The translations under genes were made by a program, and so were the position numbers. This document shows positions 10,613-18,879 of a stretch of DNA of 64,000 nucleotides, piece by piece (the first letter of the stretch is position 1; each line of letters starts with the position of its first letter). The notes beneath the pieces are model-generated. The model was not told the origin of the DNA and did not search any database. It worked only from the letters and a program-made list of their open reading frames with translations. Source of the DNA: Pseudomonas beijingensis (GTDB lineage: Bacteria; Pseudomonadota; Gammaproteobacteria; Pseudomonadales; Pseudomonadaceae). The stretch spans positions 5,150,001 through 5,214,000 of the forward strand of contig NZ_CP117425.1 in assembly GCF_030687295.1 (NCBI RefSeq), written 5' to 3'.

Positions 10613-11229
10613 CACCCTTGCCTCACCAAGCCACAGAACACCCCTTCTATCGCCAGGTCCTGGTCGGCCTCGACGATGATCGGCTGATAGGCCGGGTTGC
10701 GCGGCAGCAAACGCACCCGCTCGCCGATGCGCTCGAAGCGCTTGATGGTGACTTCACCGTCCAGGCGCGCCACGACGATCTGGCCGTTGGCAGCCTGGGG
10801 GGTGCGCTGCACGCCCACCAGGTCACCGTCGAGAATGCCGTCCTCGATCATCGAGTCGCCCTGGACCCGCAGCAGGTAATCCGGCGCCTTGGTGAAAATC
10901 GCCGGGTCCAGCATCAGGCGGCTGTGGACCTCGGCATCGGCGCCAATCGGCAGGCCCGCCGCCACTCGCCCCAGCACCGGCACGTCCAGCAACTCGGGCC
11001 GTGGCGGCTGGTTCAGCAGCCGGATGCCCCGGGCCTGGTGCGGATTGACTTCGATGAAACCAGCCTCGGTCAACGCCAGCACATGCTTGCGCGCCACGCT
11101 GCGGGAGGCAAAACCAAACGCCTCGCTGATTTCAGCGAGACTGGGAGGCTGACCCTGATCAGCGATGCGTTCGCGGATAAAAGTCAGGATGGCGGTACGG
11201 CGGGGCGTGAGAGTCGTCATGGAGTACAT
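10612..11229 (-). CDS. lexA2: LexA2-type SOS repressor
   Basis: A 205-residue LexA: winged-helix N-terminus (TPRRTAILTFIRERIADQGQPPSLAEISEAFG), self-cleavage site A91-G92 in GRVAAGLPIG, and the Ser/Lys dyad S126 (GDSMIEDGI) and K163 (EVTIKRF). RecA-stimulated self-cleavage would derepress the operon. The ATG at 11229 has GGAAGAG upstream; an in-frame ATG at 11220 is possible. The operator AGTACATTTGTACT overlaps the start and predicts autorepression. This box matches the LexA2 type described in P. putida and xanthomonads, not the common CTG-N10-CAG box. Confidence 0.93.
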   Translation of the reverse strand: MYSMTTLTPRRTAILTFIRERIADQGQPPSLAEISEAFGFASRSVARKHVLALTEAGFIEVNPHQARGIRLLNQPPRPELLDVPVLGRVAAGLPIGADAEVHSRLMLDPAIFTKAPDYLLRVQGDSMIEDGILDGDLVGVQRTPQAANGQIVVARLDGEVTIKRFERIGERVRLLPRNPAYQPIIVEADQDLAIEGVFCGLVRQG

Positions 11230-11237
11230 TTGTACTC
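11222..11237 (-). promoter_or_regulatory. LexA2 operator
   Basis: Perfect palindrome GAGTACATTTGTACTC, fitting AGTAC-N4-GTACT. It covers the first codons and abuts the ribosome binding site of lexA2, so bound repressor could block transcription of the whole mutasome cassette. Confidence 0.85.
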
Positions 11238-11311
11238 TTCCGGGATTTTTCTGACAAGCGCCGCCAGTCAGTTCACAGACTCAGAGCCCATCACCAATCC
11301 CTATGGTGGTC

Positions 11312-11447
11312 TGTACGGCTGACACTAAACAGCGCACCGAGCTTGCTTTCCGAGGGCACCTGGCTGCCTTGAGGGTATTGCACGCAGCACGTCTCGCAGT
11401 TGCGTGTGCAGCGGCACGCTGCTGAGGGAAAGCACGTTGTCGGGCAT
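11312..11447 (-). pseudogene. Remnant of a GntR-family regulator (N-terminus, internal deletion)
   Basis: Reading leftward from an ATG at 11447, preceded by GATAAGGCC, gives MPDNVLSLSSVPLHTQLRD followed by VLRA, the start of a GntR winged helix. The frame then breaks. In another frame it continues YPQGSQVPSESKLGALFSVS then RT, which is the next part of the same domain (the conserved PSE-x-L stretch). The usual residues between the two blocks are missing and the second block stops within a few codons, so only about 40 residues of a ~240-residue family remain. It is a decayed gene rather than a working one. Confidence 0.7.
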
Positions 11448-11513
11448 GGCCTTATCACTTGTCATAACGAGTTAGGACGGGACCTTAGGGAAGCCGACCC
11501 AGCTTGAGAAATA

Positions 11514-12557
11514 CTAGAGCCGAGCGTCGGCACTCTCATTGCGAAACGCGCTCGGGCTCATGCCTGTCCAGCGCCGAAACGCCCGGCGGAAACTGCGCAC
11601 ATCGCTGTAGCCGACTTCTTCGGTAATGCGCTCGATGGACAGCTCTGGGTTGGCCAGCAGGTTCAGGGTGCGGCCGCGGCGCACTTGTTCGAGCAAGGCC
11701 TCGAAGGTCAGGCTGTGTTCGGTCAGGCGTCGACGTAGGGTGCGGCTGCTCATGTTGAGGTCACCGGCGATTTTCTCGATGTGGCTGCCCCGGGTCAGGT
11801 CCCGGGCAATTGCCCGTTCCACGGTCTGGATCAGGTCGATCTTCTGGTGGACCTCGCAGGCCTCCTGCTCGAGCAAGGCCAATGCCTGGCGCAGGGCCAA
11901 CGGATGATGATTGGGCAGGCGCATATCCAGCCAACGCACATCGATCAGCATGCGGTTGTGCCGGCAACCGAAACGCACATCCGGTCCCAAGATCCGCTGA
12001 TATTCCTGGGCATAGGACGGCGCAGCGTGCATGAACTCCACGGCCTTGGGTTTGAAATCGGGGCCTGCCAGCGCCCGGCCGTAGACCATCAGGCTGGCGA
12101 AGAATTCTTCCACGGCAAACACCTGGATCTCGGCGAAAGGCAGGCGGCACGTGGCCTCGACCATGATCCGGTCAGTGGCTTCTTCGACCCGGGTCACGGC
12201 GATGCCGCCGGTGGTGTGCTGGTAACGAACCCCCAGGGCGAAGGCATCGCGCAGGGTTTCGCACAACGACAAGACGTGGCCCAGCAGGCCGAGGGTGCCG
12301 AGCACGTTGCGGTCACCCACCCACAACCCCAGGCCTTGGTCGGGCAACAGCTTGAGCGCCCGTTGGATCATGACCACGGCCTGGCGGTAGGAAATGCGCT
12401 GGGCGGGATCTTGCAGGTCATCGAGGTCGAAGCCCAGGCCGCGACACAGGCTGGCGGCATCGAAACCCTTGTTCGCCACCACCTCGGCCAGGGTTTGCAG
12501 CAGGAAGGGCGATACCAGCGCCAATTCATAGGTGGGGTCGATGACTTTCATCTGCAT
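11514..12557 (-). CDS. sphR: AraC-family regulator, probable sphingosine-responsive SphR
   Basis: A 347-residue activator with an N-terminal ligand-sensing domain of the Arabinose_bd/OruR type (SPFLLQTLAEVVANKGFDAASLCRGLG) and a C-terminal double helix-turn-helix (SSRTLRRRLTEHSLTFEALL; ERITEEVGYSDVRSFRRAFRRWTGMSPSAFR). It is divergent from the SphA-like porin gene, and a FAD oxidase and cytochrome c lie beyond it. This matches, from memory, the P. aeruginosa sphR-sphA-sphC-sphD locus, where SphR senses sphingosine. Family call is firm; the ligand is inferred from gene order. Confidence 0.75.
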   Translation of the reverse strand: MQMKVIDPTYELALVSPFLLQTLAEVVANKGFDAASLCRGLGFDLDDLQDPAQRISYRQAVVMIQRALKLLPDQGLGLWVGDRNVLGTLGLLGHVLSLCETLRDAFALGVRYQHTTGGIAVTRVEEATDRIMVEATCRLPFAEIQVFAVEEFFASLMVYGRALAGPDFKPKAVEFMHAAPSYAQEYQRILGPDVRFGCRHNRMLIDVRWLDMRLPNHHPLALRQALALLEQEACEVHQKIDLIQTVERAIARDLTRGSHIEKIAGDLNMSSRTLRRRLTEHSLTFEALLEQVRRGRTLNLLANPELSIERITEEVGYSDVRSFRRAFRRWTGMSPSAFRNESADARL

Positions 12558-12763
12558 GGGGCGAATTCCGGAGCACGTTAGGTGGCGTTTTTGTAACCGG
12601 TTATTTCACAAAGTTAGCATGAGCCGCTGGGTTGGGAGGCATAAAAATCTGGCCGCCCAAGTCCCCTGTCTGGCCGCCAATACCCTGCCCTGTCGGCGGC
12701 GAACGGCTTATTTGTATGACTCGGACCTCCGGTGCATTTCCAACAATAATAATGAGCCCTCCC

Positions 12764-13708
12764 ATGAACCCGATCCGCACGAAATTCGCCTTGCAACTGA
12801 CCCTCGGCCTGGCCTGCGGCTATGCCCTGCCCGCCTTGGCTACCGAATCGGGGGTGGACAACATCGGCCCCGGCACCGACGGCTTTTTCGTATTGCCGCT
12901 GGAAGTCGACAGCCTTCCCGACCACATGGTCGCGTTCAACCTCTACTACAACCATTACAAAGCCCGGAAATTCAACATCAGTTCGTTGGGTGGCGAGCTG
13001 CCGGATGTCGAAATCGAATCCACGGCAGTGGTCCCGCGTATCGATTACCTGAGCCCATTGCGGGTGGCCGGTGGGCGCGCGGGGATCTACATCGCCCAGC
13101 CCTGGATCAAGCAGGAAGTTTCGGTGTTCGGCCTGCATGACACCCGCGAGGGCATGGGCGACACCACCATTTCGCCCATCGTGCTCTGGGACATGGGCAA
13201 GAATCTGACCCTGGCCGCGGCGGTGGAAATCACCGTACCGACCGGCGAATACAGCACCGATCGACTGGCCAACACCAGCAACAATTTCTACACCTACAAG
13301 CCGCTGTTCTCCTTCACCTGGTTGCCCACGGAAGACACCGAGGTGTCGATGAAAAGCACCTACAGCTTCAACCGCAAGAACAAGGACACCGACTACCGTT
13401 CGGGGCAGATTTTCCACTTCGACTATTCCGCCAGCTACCGCGTGACCGACAACCTGAGGTTGGGGCTCAACGGCTACTACCTCAAGCAGACCACCGACGA
13501 CAAACAGTACGGTCGCAACGTGCAATTCGCCGGGCAGGACGTGGACGATGGCGTACGCGGCCAGGTCTTCGCCATAGGTCCGGCGCTGCATTTCACCTTC
13601 CTCAAGTACGCCAGCGCCGAAATTCGCTGGGCCAAGGAGTTCGACGTGGAAAACCGCCCCGAAGGCGAGATGCTCTGGGCCAAGATCAGTATTCCGTTTG
13701 CGTTCTAG
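12764..13708 (+). CDS. sphA: SphA-like outer-membrane porin
   Basis: A 314-residue exported protein with a signal peptide (MNPIRTKFALQLTLGLACGY, cut near ALATESG) and alternating beta strands ending in a terminal Phe (AKISIPFAF), as for an outer-membrane barrel of the SphA/MetA-pathway family. Repeated short hydrophilic turns (FNRKNKDTDYRSGQIFHFDY) fit the fold. The start at 12764 puts the signal peptide at the N-terminus; an ATG at 12752 is possible. It is divergent from the AraC regulator with ~200 bases between, where the activator should bind. Probable role: uptake or handling of sphingosine-like lipids. Confidence 0.75.
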   Translation: MNPIRTKFALQLTLGLACGYALPALATESGVDNIGPGTDGFFVLPLEVDSLPDHMVAFNLYYNHYKARKFNISSLGGELPDVEIESTAVVPRIDYLSPLRVAGGRAGIYIAQPWIKQEVSVFGLHDTREGMGDTTISPIVLWDMGKNLTLAAAVEITVPTGEYSTDRLANTSNNFYTYKPLFSFTWLPTEDTEVSMKSTYSFNRKNKDTDYRSGQIFHFDYSASYRVTDNLRLGLNGYYLKQTTDDKQYGRNVQFAGQDVDDGVRGQVFAIGPALHFTFLKYASAEIRWAKEFDVENRPEGEMLWAKISIPFAF

Positions 13709-13723
13709 AGTGTTTCACAGCAC

Positions 13724-13861
13724 CTGTGGCGAGCCACTCTGTGGGAGCAAGGCTTGCCCGCGAAACAGGCGACTCGGTTCCAGATAGACCGTGTGTTCTT
13801 CATCGCGGGCAAGCCTTGCTCCCACAGAGCCTTGCTCCCACAGATAAGTCCCCTCGCCACA
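13724..13861. repeat. Nested REP palindromes, copy A
   Basis: Outer arms (CCTGTGGCGAG ... CTCGCCACAGG) enclose an inner REP pair (GTGGGAGCAAGGCTTGCCCGCG and its complement). Bases 13738-13842 are almost identical to 15880-15984. Confidence 0.9.
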
Positions 13862-13931
13862 GGTTTTGTGTTTGACAGAAATGCATCAGCTGCAGGCCAG
13901 CCAGCGCTCGACCCGCGACGATCGAAGCCAA

Positions 13932-15326
13932 TCAGCTCACCCCCAGAATCGATGAAAGATGCCCATTGAGGAACTTGCCACCAGGGTCCAGCGCCTGGCG
14001 CACCTGGATGAATTCAGTCCAGCGCGGGTATAGCACCTGGAGGGCCTTGGCGTTCAGGGAGTGCAGTTTCCCCCAGTGCGGACGGCCCTGGTACTTCCAG
14101 AAGATCGGCTCGATAGCGGCAAAGAAATTGTGGTGGTCCATCTGGTAATGCTGGTGCACCGAGATCGAGCAACTGTCCCGGCCTTCGAACATGCTCAAGG
14201 CAATGTCGTCGGCCTTCACGTAGCGGTATTCGATGGGAAACCACGTACGCAGGTCCTTGTCGCGGATCAGTGCGAGGATCTCCCGCAGGCACGCCGGGCC
14301 GTGTTCGGCCGGCATCGAGTACTCCATCTCGTTGAAGCGCACGGTGCGGGCGTTGGCGTAGATGTCATGGGAATCCCCGACGCGGTCATCGAAATCGGCC
14401 ACCAGCCGCAGGCTGTTGAGCAGCGCTCGCCGGATCGCGGGAAAATCGCTGCCGTACTTGTCGAGGTTTTCGATCAGGGATACGAATTCGTTGCCGCCCT
14501 CCTCCTCGGGGCTGATCGGCGGCGTGGCCGGATCCGTGGTCTCGTTCAGGGTGATCGACAGCGCATAGTCGGAATGGGTGACGACTTGCATCTCCCAGTG
14601 CTGGTTGTCCCGGGTGTTGGCGTCTACGTCCTCGAGCAACTCCTCGGTCTTCGCCACCCACTGGTGCTCGCGCAAGCGATAGGCGGCGCGGTTCTGCAGG
14701 CGCACGCGGGTCACCAGCCCCAGCGCGCCAAGGGACACCCGGCCGGCCTTGAACACGTCGGAATGACGCTGGGCATCGCAATCGAGCACCTCGCCGCTGG
14801 CCGTCACCAGTTGCAGGCCGACCACTTGGGACGCGTACGAGCCAAAGGCCTTGCCGGTGCCGTGGGTCGAGGTGGCGATAGCTCCGGCCAGAGTCTGGTA
14901 ATCCACGTCGGCCATGTTCGGCAGCGCCTGGCCGATGGCCTTGAGCGCCGGGCCCATGCGGGACATAGGCGTGCCACCGCCAAACTCGGCTTGCAGGCTG
15001 GCCTCGTCGTGATCCAGCAGGCCACTGAAAAAACTCAGCGACAACAAGGTGCCATCGGTGGGCACCAGGGCGCTGAAGGAATGACCGGAACCCACCGGGC
15101 GAATCCGCCCTTCGGCGCGGCGCACCACCTGCACCAGTTCATCGAGGTCCTTGGGCGCCAGCCGCGCCGCCGGCAGGCAACTCTGCGCACCGGACCAGTT
15201 GCGCCACGGGATCAACCGCGGCGCACGCATCAGCTCGGCCAGGGCGCCCTGGCTGCCCAGCGCCGTGAAGGCGGCGACAACGCCGGCCTGTTGCAGCAAC
15301 CGACGCCGTGAGTAGTCCATCGTCAT
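13932..15326 (-). CDS. sphC: Tat-exported FAD oxidase (D-arabinono-1,4-lactone oxidase family), SphC-like
   Basis: A 464-residue flavoprotein. The N-terminus SRRRLLQQAGVVAAFTALGS is a twin-arginine-type signal, so the folded enzyme should be periplasmic. An FAD-binding type 4 domain follows (GRIRPVGSGHSFSALV; DYQTLAGAIATSTHGTG), then the aldonolactone-oxidase C-terminus ending with RPHWGKLHSLN. It lies 19 bases after a lipoprotein cytochrome c that could accept its electrons. In P. aeruginosa a comparable oxidoreductase-cytochrome pair belongs to the sphingosine response; that role is carried over by synteny. Start is Met1 or Met3. Confidence 0.75.
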   Translation of the reverse strand: MTMDYSRRRLLQQAGVVAAFTALGSQGALAELMRAPRLIPWRNWSGAQSCLPAARLAPKDLDELVQVVRRAEGRIRPVGSGHSFSALVPTDGTLLSLSFFSGLLDHDEASLQAEFGGGTPMSRMGPALKAIGQALPNMADVDYQTLAGAIATSTHGTGKAFGSYASQVVGLQLVTASGEVLDCDAQRHSDVFKAGRVSLGALGLVTRVRLQNRAAYRLREHQWVAKTEELLEDVDANTRDNQHWEMQVVTHSDYALSITLNETTDPATPPISPEEEGGNEFVSLIENLDKYGSDFPAIRRALLNSLRLVADFDDRVGDSHDIYANARTVRFNEMEYSMPAEHGPACLREILALIRDKDLRTWFPIEYRYVKADDIALSMFEGRDSCSISVHQHYQMDHHNFFAAIEPIFWKYQGRPHWGKLHSLNAKALQVLYPRWTEFIQVRQALDPGGKFLNGHLSSILGVS

Positions 15327-15345
15327 GCCGTAGTACCCGTATTCA

Positions 15346-15717
15346 TTATTGGAAGTGTTGACCGGACATGAAGGCGATCAAGGCCAGGAACTGCTCTTCG
15401 GAACAGTGCATGCACAGGCCCATCGGCGGCATGCCGTTGTAGCCGTTGATCGCATGGTCCAGCAGGGTCTCGGCGCCCTGGGCGATCCGCGGGGCCCAGG
15501 CGTTCGTGTCGCCGGTCAACGGTGCCCCGGCGCTGGGGTTGGCGTGGCAGAGCTTGCAGCTGCTGTCATAGACCTGGGCCAGTGCCGCATCGCTGGGCAT
15601 GGCCGTGAACACCGTGGGCATGGGCGGCTTGGCTTCTTCGCCGCAGCCGGCGAGCAAGGTGCCAAGCAGGAGGATGACGGCTGGGTTGAGCCAGGTGGAA
15701 GGTGTCGTTGCCGGCAT
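15346..15717 (-). CDS. sphD: Lipoprotein monohaem cytochrome c, SphD-like
   Basis: A 123-residue c-type cytochrome. The N-terminal hydrophobic stretch ends in a lipobox (LLGTLLAGC), so it is likely anchored by lipid on the periplasmic side. One haem site is present (CKLCH) with a later Met-rich loop (YNGMPPMGLCMHC) giving a candidate axial Met, as in cytochrome c5. The extra CxxC near the loop (CMHC) is also typical of c5. The ATG at 15717 has AGAGGGCC upstream. It is first gene of a two-gene unit with the FAD oxidase, for which it is the probable electron acceptor. Confidence 0.8.
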   Translation of the reverse strand: MPATTPSTWLNPAVILLLGTLLAGCGEEAKPPMPTVFTAMPSDAALAQVYDSSCKLCHANPSAGAPLTGDTNAWAPRIAQGAETLLDHAINGYNGMPPMGLCMHCSEEQFLALIAFMSGQHFQ

Positions 15718-15844
15718 GGGGCCCTCTTGGCTGCGCTTTTCTTGTTGTGGGTCAACACTAAGGCACGCCAGCACGTCGGCTTGAGGTCATTGGGGGCCAG
15801 AAAAGGGGGCTTGGGCGGCCAGTTGCCGGCCTATCAATGACCTT

Positions 15845-15999
15845 TGTGGCGAGGGGCTTTATCTGTGGGCTCTATGGGTTCTGTGGGAGCAAGGCTTGCC
15901 CGCGAAGCAGGCGACTCGGTTACAGATAGACCGTGTGTTCTTCATCGCGGGCAAGCCTTGCTCCCACAGAGCCTTGTTCCCCCAGAGCGGCTCGCCACA
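15845..15999. repeat. Nested REP palindromes, copy B
   Basis: Same arrangement as the element at 13724-13861. The ~105-base core differs from it at only about four positions, so the two are recent copies flanking the oxidase-cytochrome pair. Confidence 0.9.
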
Positions 16000-16013
16000 C
16001 GGGCATTGCGTGC

Positions 16014-16898
16014 TCAGGGGAGTAATAACCCCTGCTCGCGCTCGCACAACTGCACCACGTAATCCCACAACACCCGCAGGCGTACGGATTTGTGCAGTTC
16101 GCGGCGGGTGCTGATCCAGTAGCTGCGGCGGATGGTTTCGTCCGGCAGCAACGGCACCAGCGTCGGGTCCCCGCTGGCCATGTAGCACGGCAACACGGCG
16201 ATCCCCAGGCCCGAGCGCGCGGCCTGCTGCTGAGCGATGACGCTGGTGCTGTGGAACACCACCCGGGGATTGCGGCAAAAGCTGTTGAGGAACATCAGTT
16301 CCTGGCTGAACAGCAGGTCGTCGACATAACCGATCCAGGCGTGGCGGGCCAGGTCTTCGCGGCTGCGCAAGGCTGGCGAGCGGTCCAGGTAGACCTGGCT
16401 GGCGTACAGCGCCAGGCTGTAGTCGGTGAGTTTTCGCGTCACCAGCAGGTCGGCCGCCGGGCGTTCGAGGTGGATGCTGATTTCCGCCTCACGGTTGAGG
16501 ATGCTGACAAAGCGCGGCACCGCCACCAGTTCCACCTCCAGCCCCGGATAACGCTGGAACAACCCGTCCATGCGACTGGCCAGAAACATGATGCCCAGAC
16601 CTTCGGTCACCCCCAAACGGATCTTGCCCAAGGGCGCACTGGACTGGGTGATGTCCTCCTGGGCCAGCAACGCCACGTTCTCCATGGCTTCGGCGTGCTT
16701 GAGCAATGTCTCGCCGGCAGGGGTCAGTTCATAACCCTGGGCATGCTGGACGAACAACGCGGTGCCCAGGCTTTTCTCGATGGCCTCGATGTGCCGGGCC
16801 ACCGTGGCGTGGGTGGTGTTCAGCCGTCGTGCAGCCGTCAACAGACGCCCACTGCGTTGCAGTTCCAGGAAATAGCGCAGGTCATTCCAGTCGAACAT
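16014..16898 (-). CDS. LysR-family regulator of the adjacent GMC dehydrogenase
   Basis: A 294-residue LysR protein: winged helix-turn-helix (MFDWNDLRYFLELQRSGRLL, HATVARHIEAIEKSLGTALF) and a periplasmic-binding-like effector domain (GKIRLGVTEGLGIMFLASRM). The start at 16898 has AAGGA upstream. It is divergent from the GMC dehydrogenase gene with ~130 bases between them, the usual layout for a LysR protein that controls its neighbour. The inducer is unknown. Confidence 0.88.
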   Translation of the reverse strand: MFDWNDLRYFLELQRSGRLLTAARRLNTTHATVARHIEAIEKSLGTALFVQHAQGYELTPAGETLLKHAEAMENVALLAQEDITQSSAPLGKIRLGVTEGLGIMFLASRMDGLFQRYPGLEVELVAVPRFVSILNREAEISIHLERPAADLLVTRKLTDYSLALYASQVYLDRSPALRSREDLARHAWIGYVDDLLFSQELMFLNSFCRNPRVVFHSTSVIAQQQAARSGLGIAVLPCYMASGDPTLVPLLPDETIRRSYWISTRRELHKSVRLRVLWDYVVQLCEREQGLLLP

Positions 16899-17029
16899 GA
16901 GGCGATCCTTGAACACGCCTGAAAGGCATGACTGTTTATAAACACACAGCAGCTGCGCAAAAACTAACATTCTTTTGACGAAAACTAACAACTAGGATGG
17001 ATCCCACAACAACAAGAATGAGGTCGCGA

Positions 17030-18673
17030 ATGCAACCTGTCGTCGATGAATACGATTACGTGATCGTGGGCGCCGGCCCTGCCGGGTGCTTGCTGGCCAA
17101 TCGACTGTCGGCCAACCCGCAACACCGGGTGCTGCTGCTCGAAGCCGGCGGGCGCGACAACTATCCGTGGATTCACATCCCGGTCGGCTACCTGTTCTGC
17201 ATCGGCAACCCGCGCACCGACTGGTGCTTCAAGACCGAAGCACAACCAGGCCTGCAAGGGCGCGCGCTGAGCTATCCGCGCGGCAAGGTCCTGGGCGGTT
17301 GCTCCTCCATCAACGGCATGATCTACATGCGCGGCCAAGCCGCGGACTATGATGGCTGGGCCGCCGAGGGCAATCCCGGCTGGGCCTGGGAAAACGTGCT
17401 ACCGCTGTTCCGCCAGAGCGAAAACCACTTTGCCGGCGCATCCGAATTCCATGGCTCCGGCGGCGAATGGCGGGTCGAACGCCAGCGCCTGTCATGGCCG
17501 ATTCTCGATGCCTTCCGCAGCGCCGCCGAGCAGAGCGGCATCCCCAACGTCGACGACTTCAACAGCGGCGACAATGAAGGCTGCGGATACTTCCAGGTCA
17601 ACCAGAAAGCCGGGGTGCGCTGGAACGCGGCCAAGGCGTTCCTCAAGCCGGTTCGCCAGCGCGCCAACCTCACGGTGTTGACCGACGTCGAGGTCGACCG
17701 CGTGTTGCTGCGTGATGACCGCGCCCACGCCGTCAGCGCGCGCTGGCAAGGCAAGGGCATGACCTTCAAGGCCCGCAAGGAAATTGTCCTGTGCGCCGGG
17801 GCCGTCGGCTCGCCGGGGATCCTGCAACGTTCCGGGATCGGCCCGCGCAGCCTGCTGCAACGCCTGGGCATCGGCGTGACCCATGAGCTGCCCGGTGTCG
17901 GTGGCAACTTGCAGGATCACCTGCAACTACGGCTGATCTACCAATTGGAAAACGCCCGCACCCTGAACCAGATCGCCGGCACCCTGTGGGGCAAGATGGG
18001 CATGGGCCTGCGCTACCTGTACGACCGCAGCGGCCCGCTGTCCATGGCCCCCAGCCAACTCGGCGCGTTCGCCCGCTCGGGCCCGGAGCAGACCTCGGCC
18101 AACCTCGAATACCACGTGCAGCCGTTGTCCCTGGAACGCTTCGGCGAACCGCTACACAGCTTCCCGGCCTTCACCGCGTCGGTCTGCGACCTGCGCCCGC
18201 AAAGCCGTGGTCGGGTGGACATTCGTTCGGCCGACCCGCACGAAGCGCCGCTGATCCAACCCAATTACTTGAGCCACCCCGAAGACTTGCGGGTCGCCGC
18301 CGACGCCATCCGCCTGACCCGGCGCATCGTCGCGGCCCCGGCCCTGAGCGCGTTCAAACCGGTGGAATACCTGCCGGGCCCCGGCCTGCAAACCGAAGAG
18401 GAACTGCACCAGGCCGCCGCCCGCATCGGCACGACGATTTTCCACCCGGTGGGCACGTGCCGCATGGGCCAGGATCGCGACGCGGTGGTGGACGCGCAAC
18501 TGCGCGTCCACGGCATCAAGGGCCTGCGCATCGCCGATGCCTCGATCATGCCGCGCATCACCTCGGGCAACACCTGCTCGCCGACGCTGATGATTGCCGA
18601 GAAGGCAGCGCAGATGATGCTTGAGGCGGACACAAGAATCACCACGCCCCAAAAGGAGCCTGCCACGGTCTGA
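17030..18673 (+). CDS. GMC-family FAD-dependent alcohol/choline-type dehydrogenase
   Basis: A 547-residue GMC oxidoreductase. The N-terminal FAD-binding motif is YVIVGAGPAGCLLANRLS; GMC signature 1 follows (YPRGKVLGGCSSINGMIYMRG), then signature 2 (GAVGSPGILQRSGIG), and the C-terminal active-site His in TIFHPVGTCRMG with NTCSPTLMIAEKAA. It oxidises an alcohol to an aldehyde; the substrate cannot be read. GAGG six bases ahead of the ATG at 17030 selects that start over ATGs at 16997 and 17018. It precedes an MHS transporter, so a transported substrate for this enzyme is plausible. No signal peptide is seen. Confidence 0.9.
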   Translation: MQPVVDEYDYVIVGAGPAGCLLANRLSANPQHRVLLLEAGGRDNYPWIHIPVGYLFCIGNPRTDWCFKTEAQPGLQGRALSYPRGKVLGGCSSINGMIYMRGQAADYDGWAAEGNPGWAWENVLPLFRQSENHFAGASEFHGSGGEWRVERQRLSWPILDAFRSAAEQSGIPNVDDFNSGDNEGCGYFQVNQKAGVRWNAAKAFLKPVRQRANLTVLTDVEVDRVLLRDDRAHAVSARWQGKGMTFKARKEIVLCAGAVGSPGILQRSGIGPRSLLQRLGIGVTHELPGVGGNLQDHLQLRLIYQLENARTLNQIAGTLWGKMGMGLRYLYDRSGPLSMAPSQLGAFARSGPEQTSANLEYHVQPLSLERFGEPLHSFPAFTASVCDLRPQSRGRVDIRSADPHEAPLIQPNYLSHPEDLRVAADAIRLTRRIVAAPALSAFKPVEYLPGPGLQTEEELHQAAARIGTTIFHPVGTCRMGQDRDAVVDAQLRVHGIKGLRIADASIMPRITSGNTCSPTLMIAEKAAQMMLEADTRITTPQKEPATV

Positions 18674-18690
18674 AAAACAACAGAGCCCCC

Positions 18691-18783
18691 CTGTGGGAGC
18701 GGGCTTGCTCGCGAAGGCGGTGTGTCAGCTAACGATGATGTCGACTGGCGCACCGCTTTCGCGAGCAAGCCCGCTCCCACAGG
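18691..18783. repeat. REP pair
   Basis: CTGTGGGAGCGGGCTTGCTCGCG and its complement, ~45 bases apart, between the dehydrogenase and transporter genes. It may separate or attenuate the two. Confidence 0.9.
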
Positions 18784-18879
18784 GGGAAATGTGTAAGCAA
18801 AAGGAACGTATCAAATCAGGAGACGCCACCCCGGCGTCGCAGTGGAACAACAAAAACAATCACTGTGAGGGATACCGCT

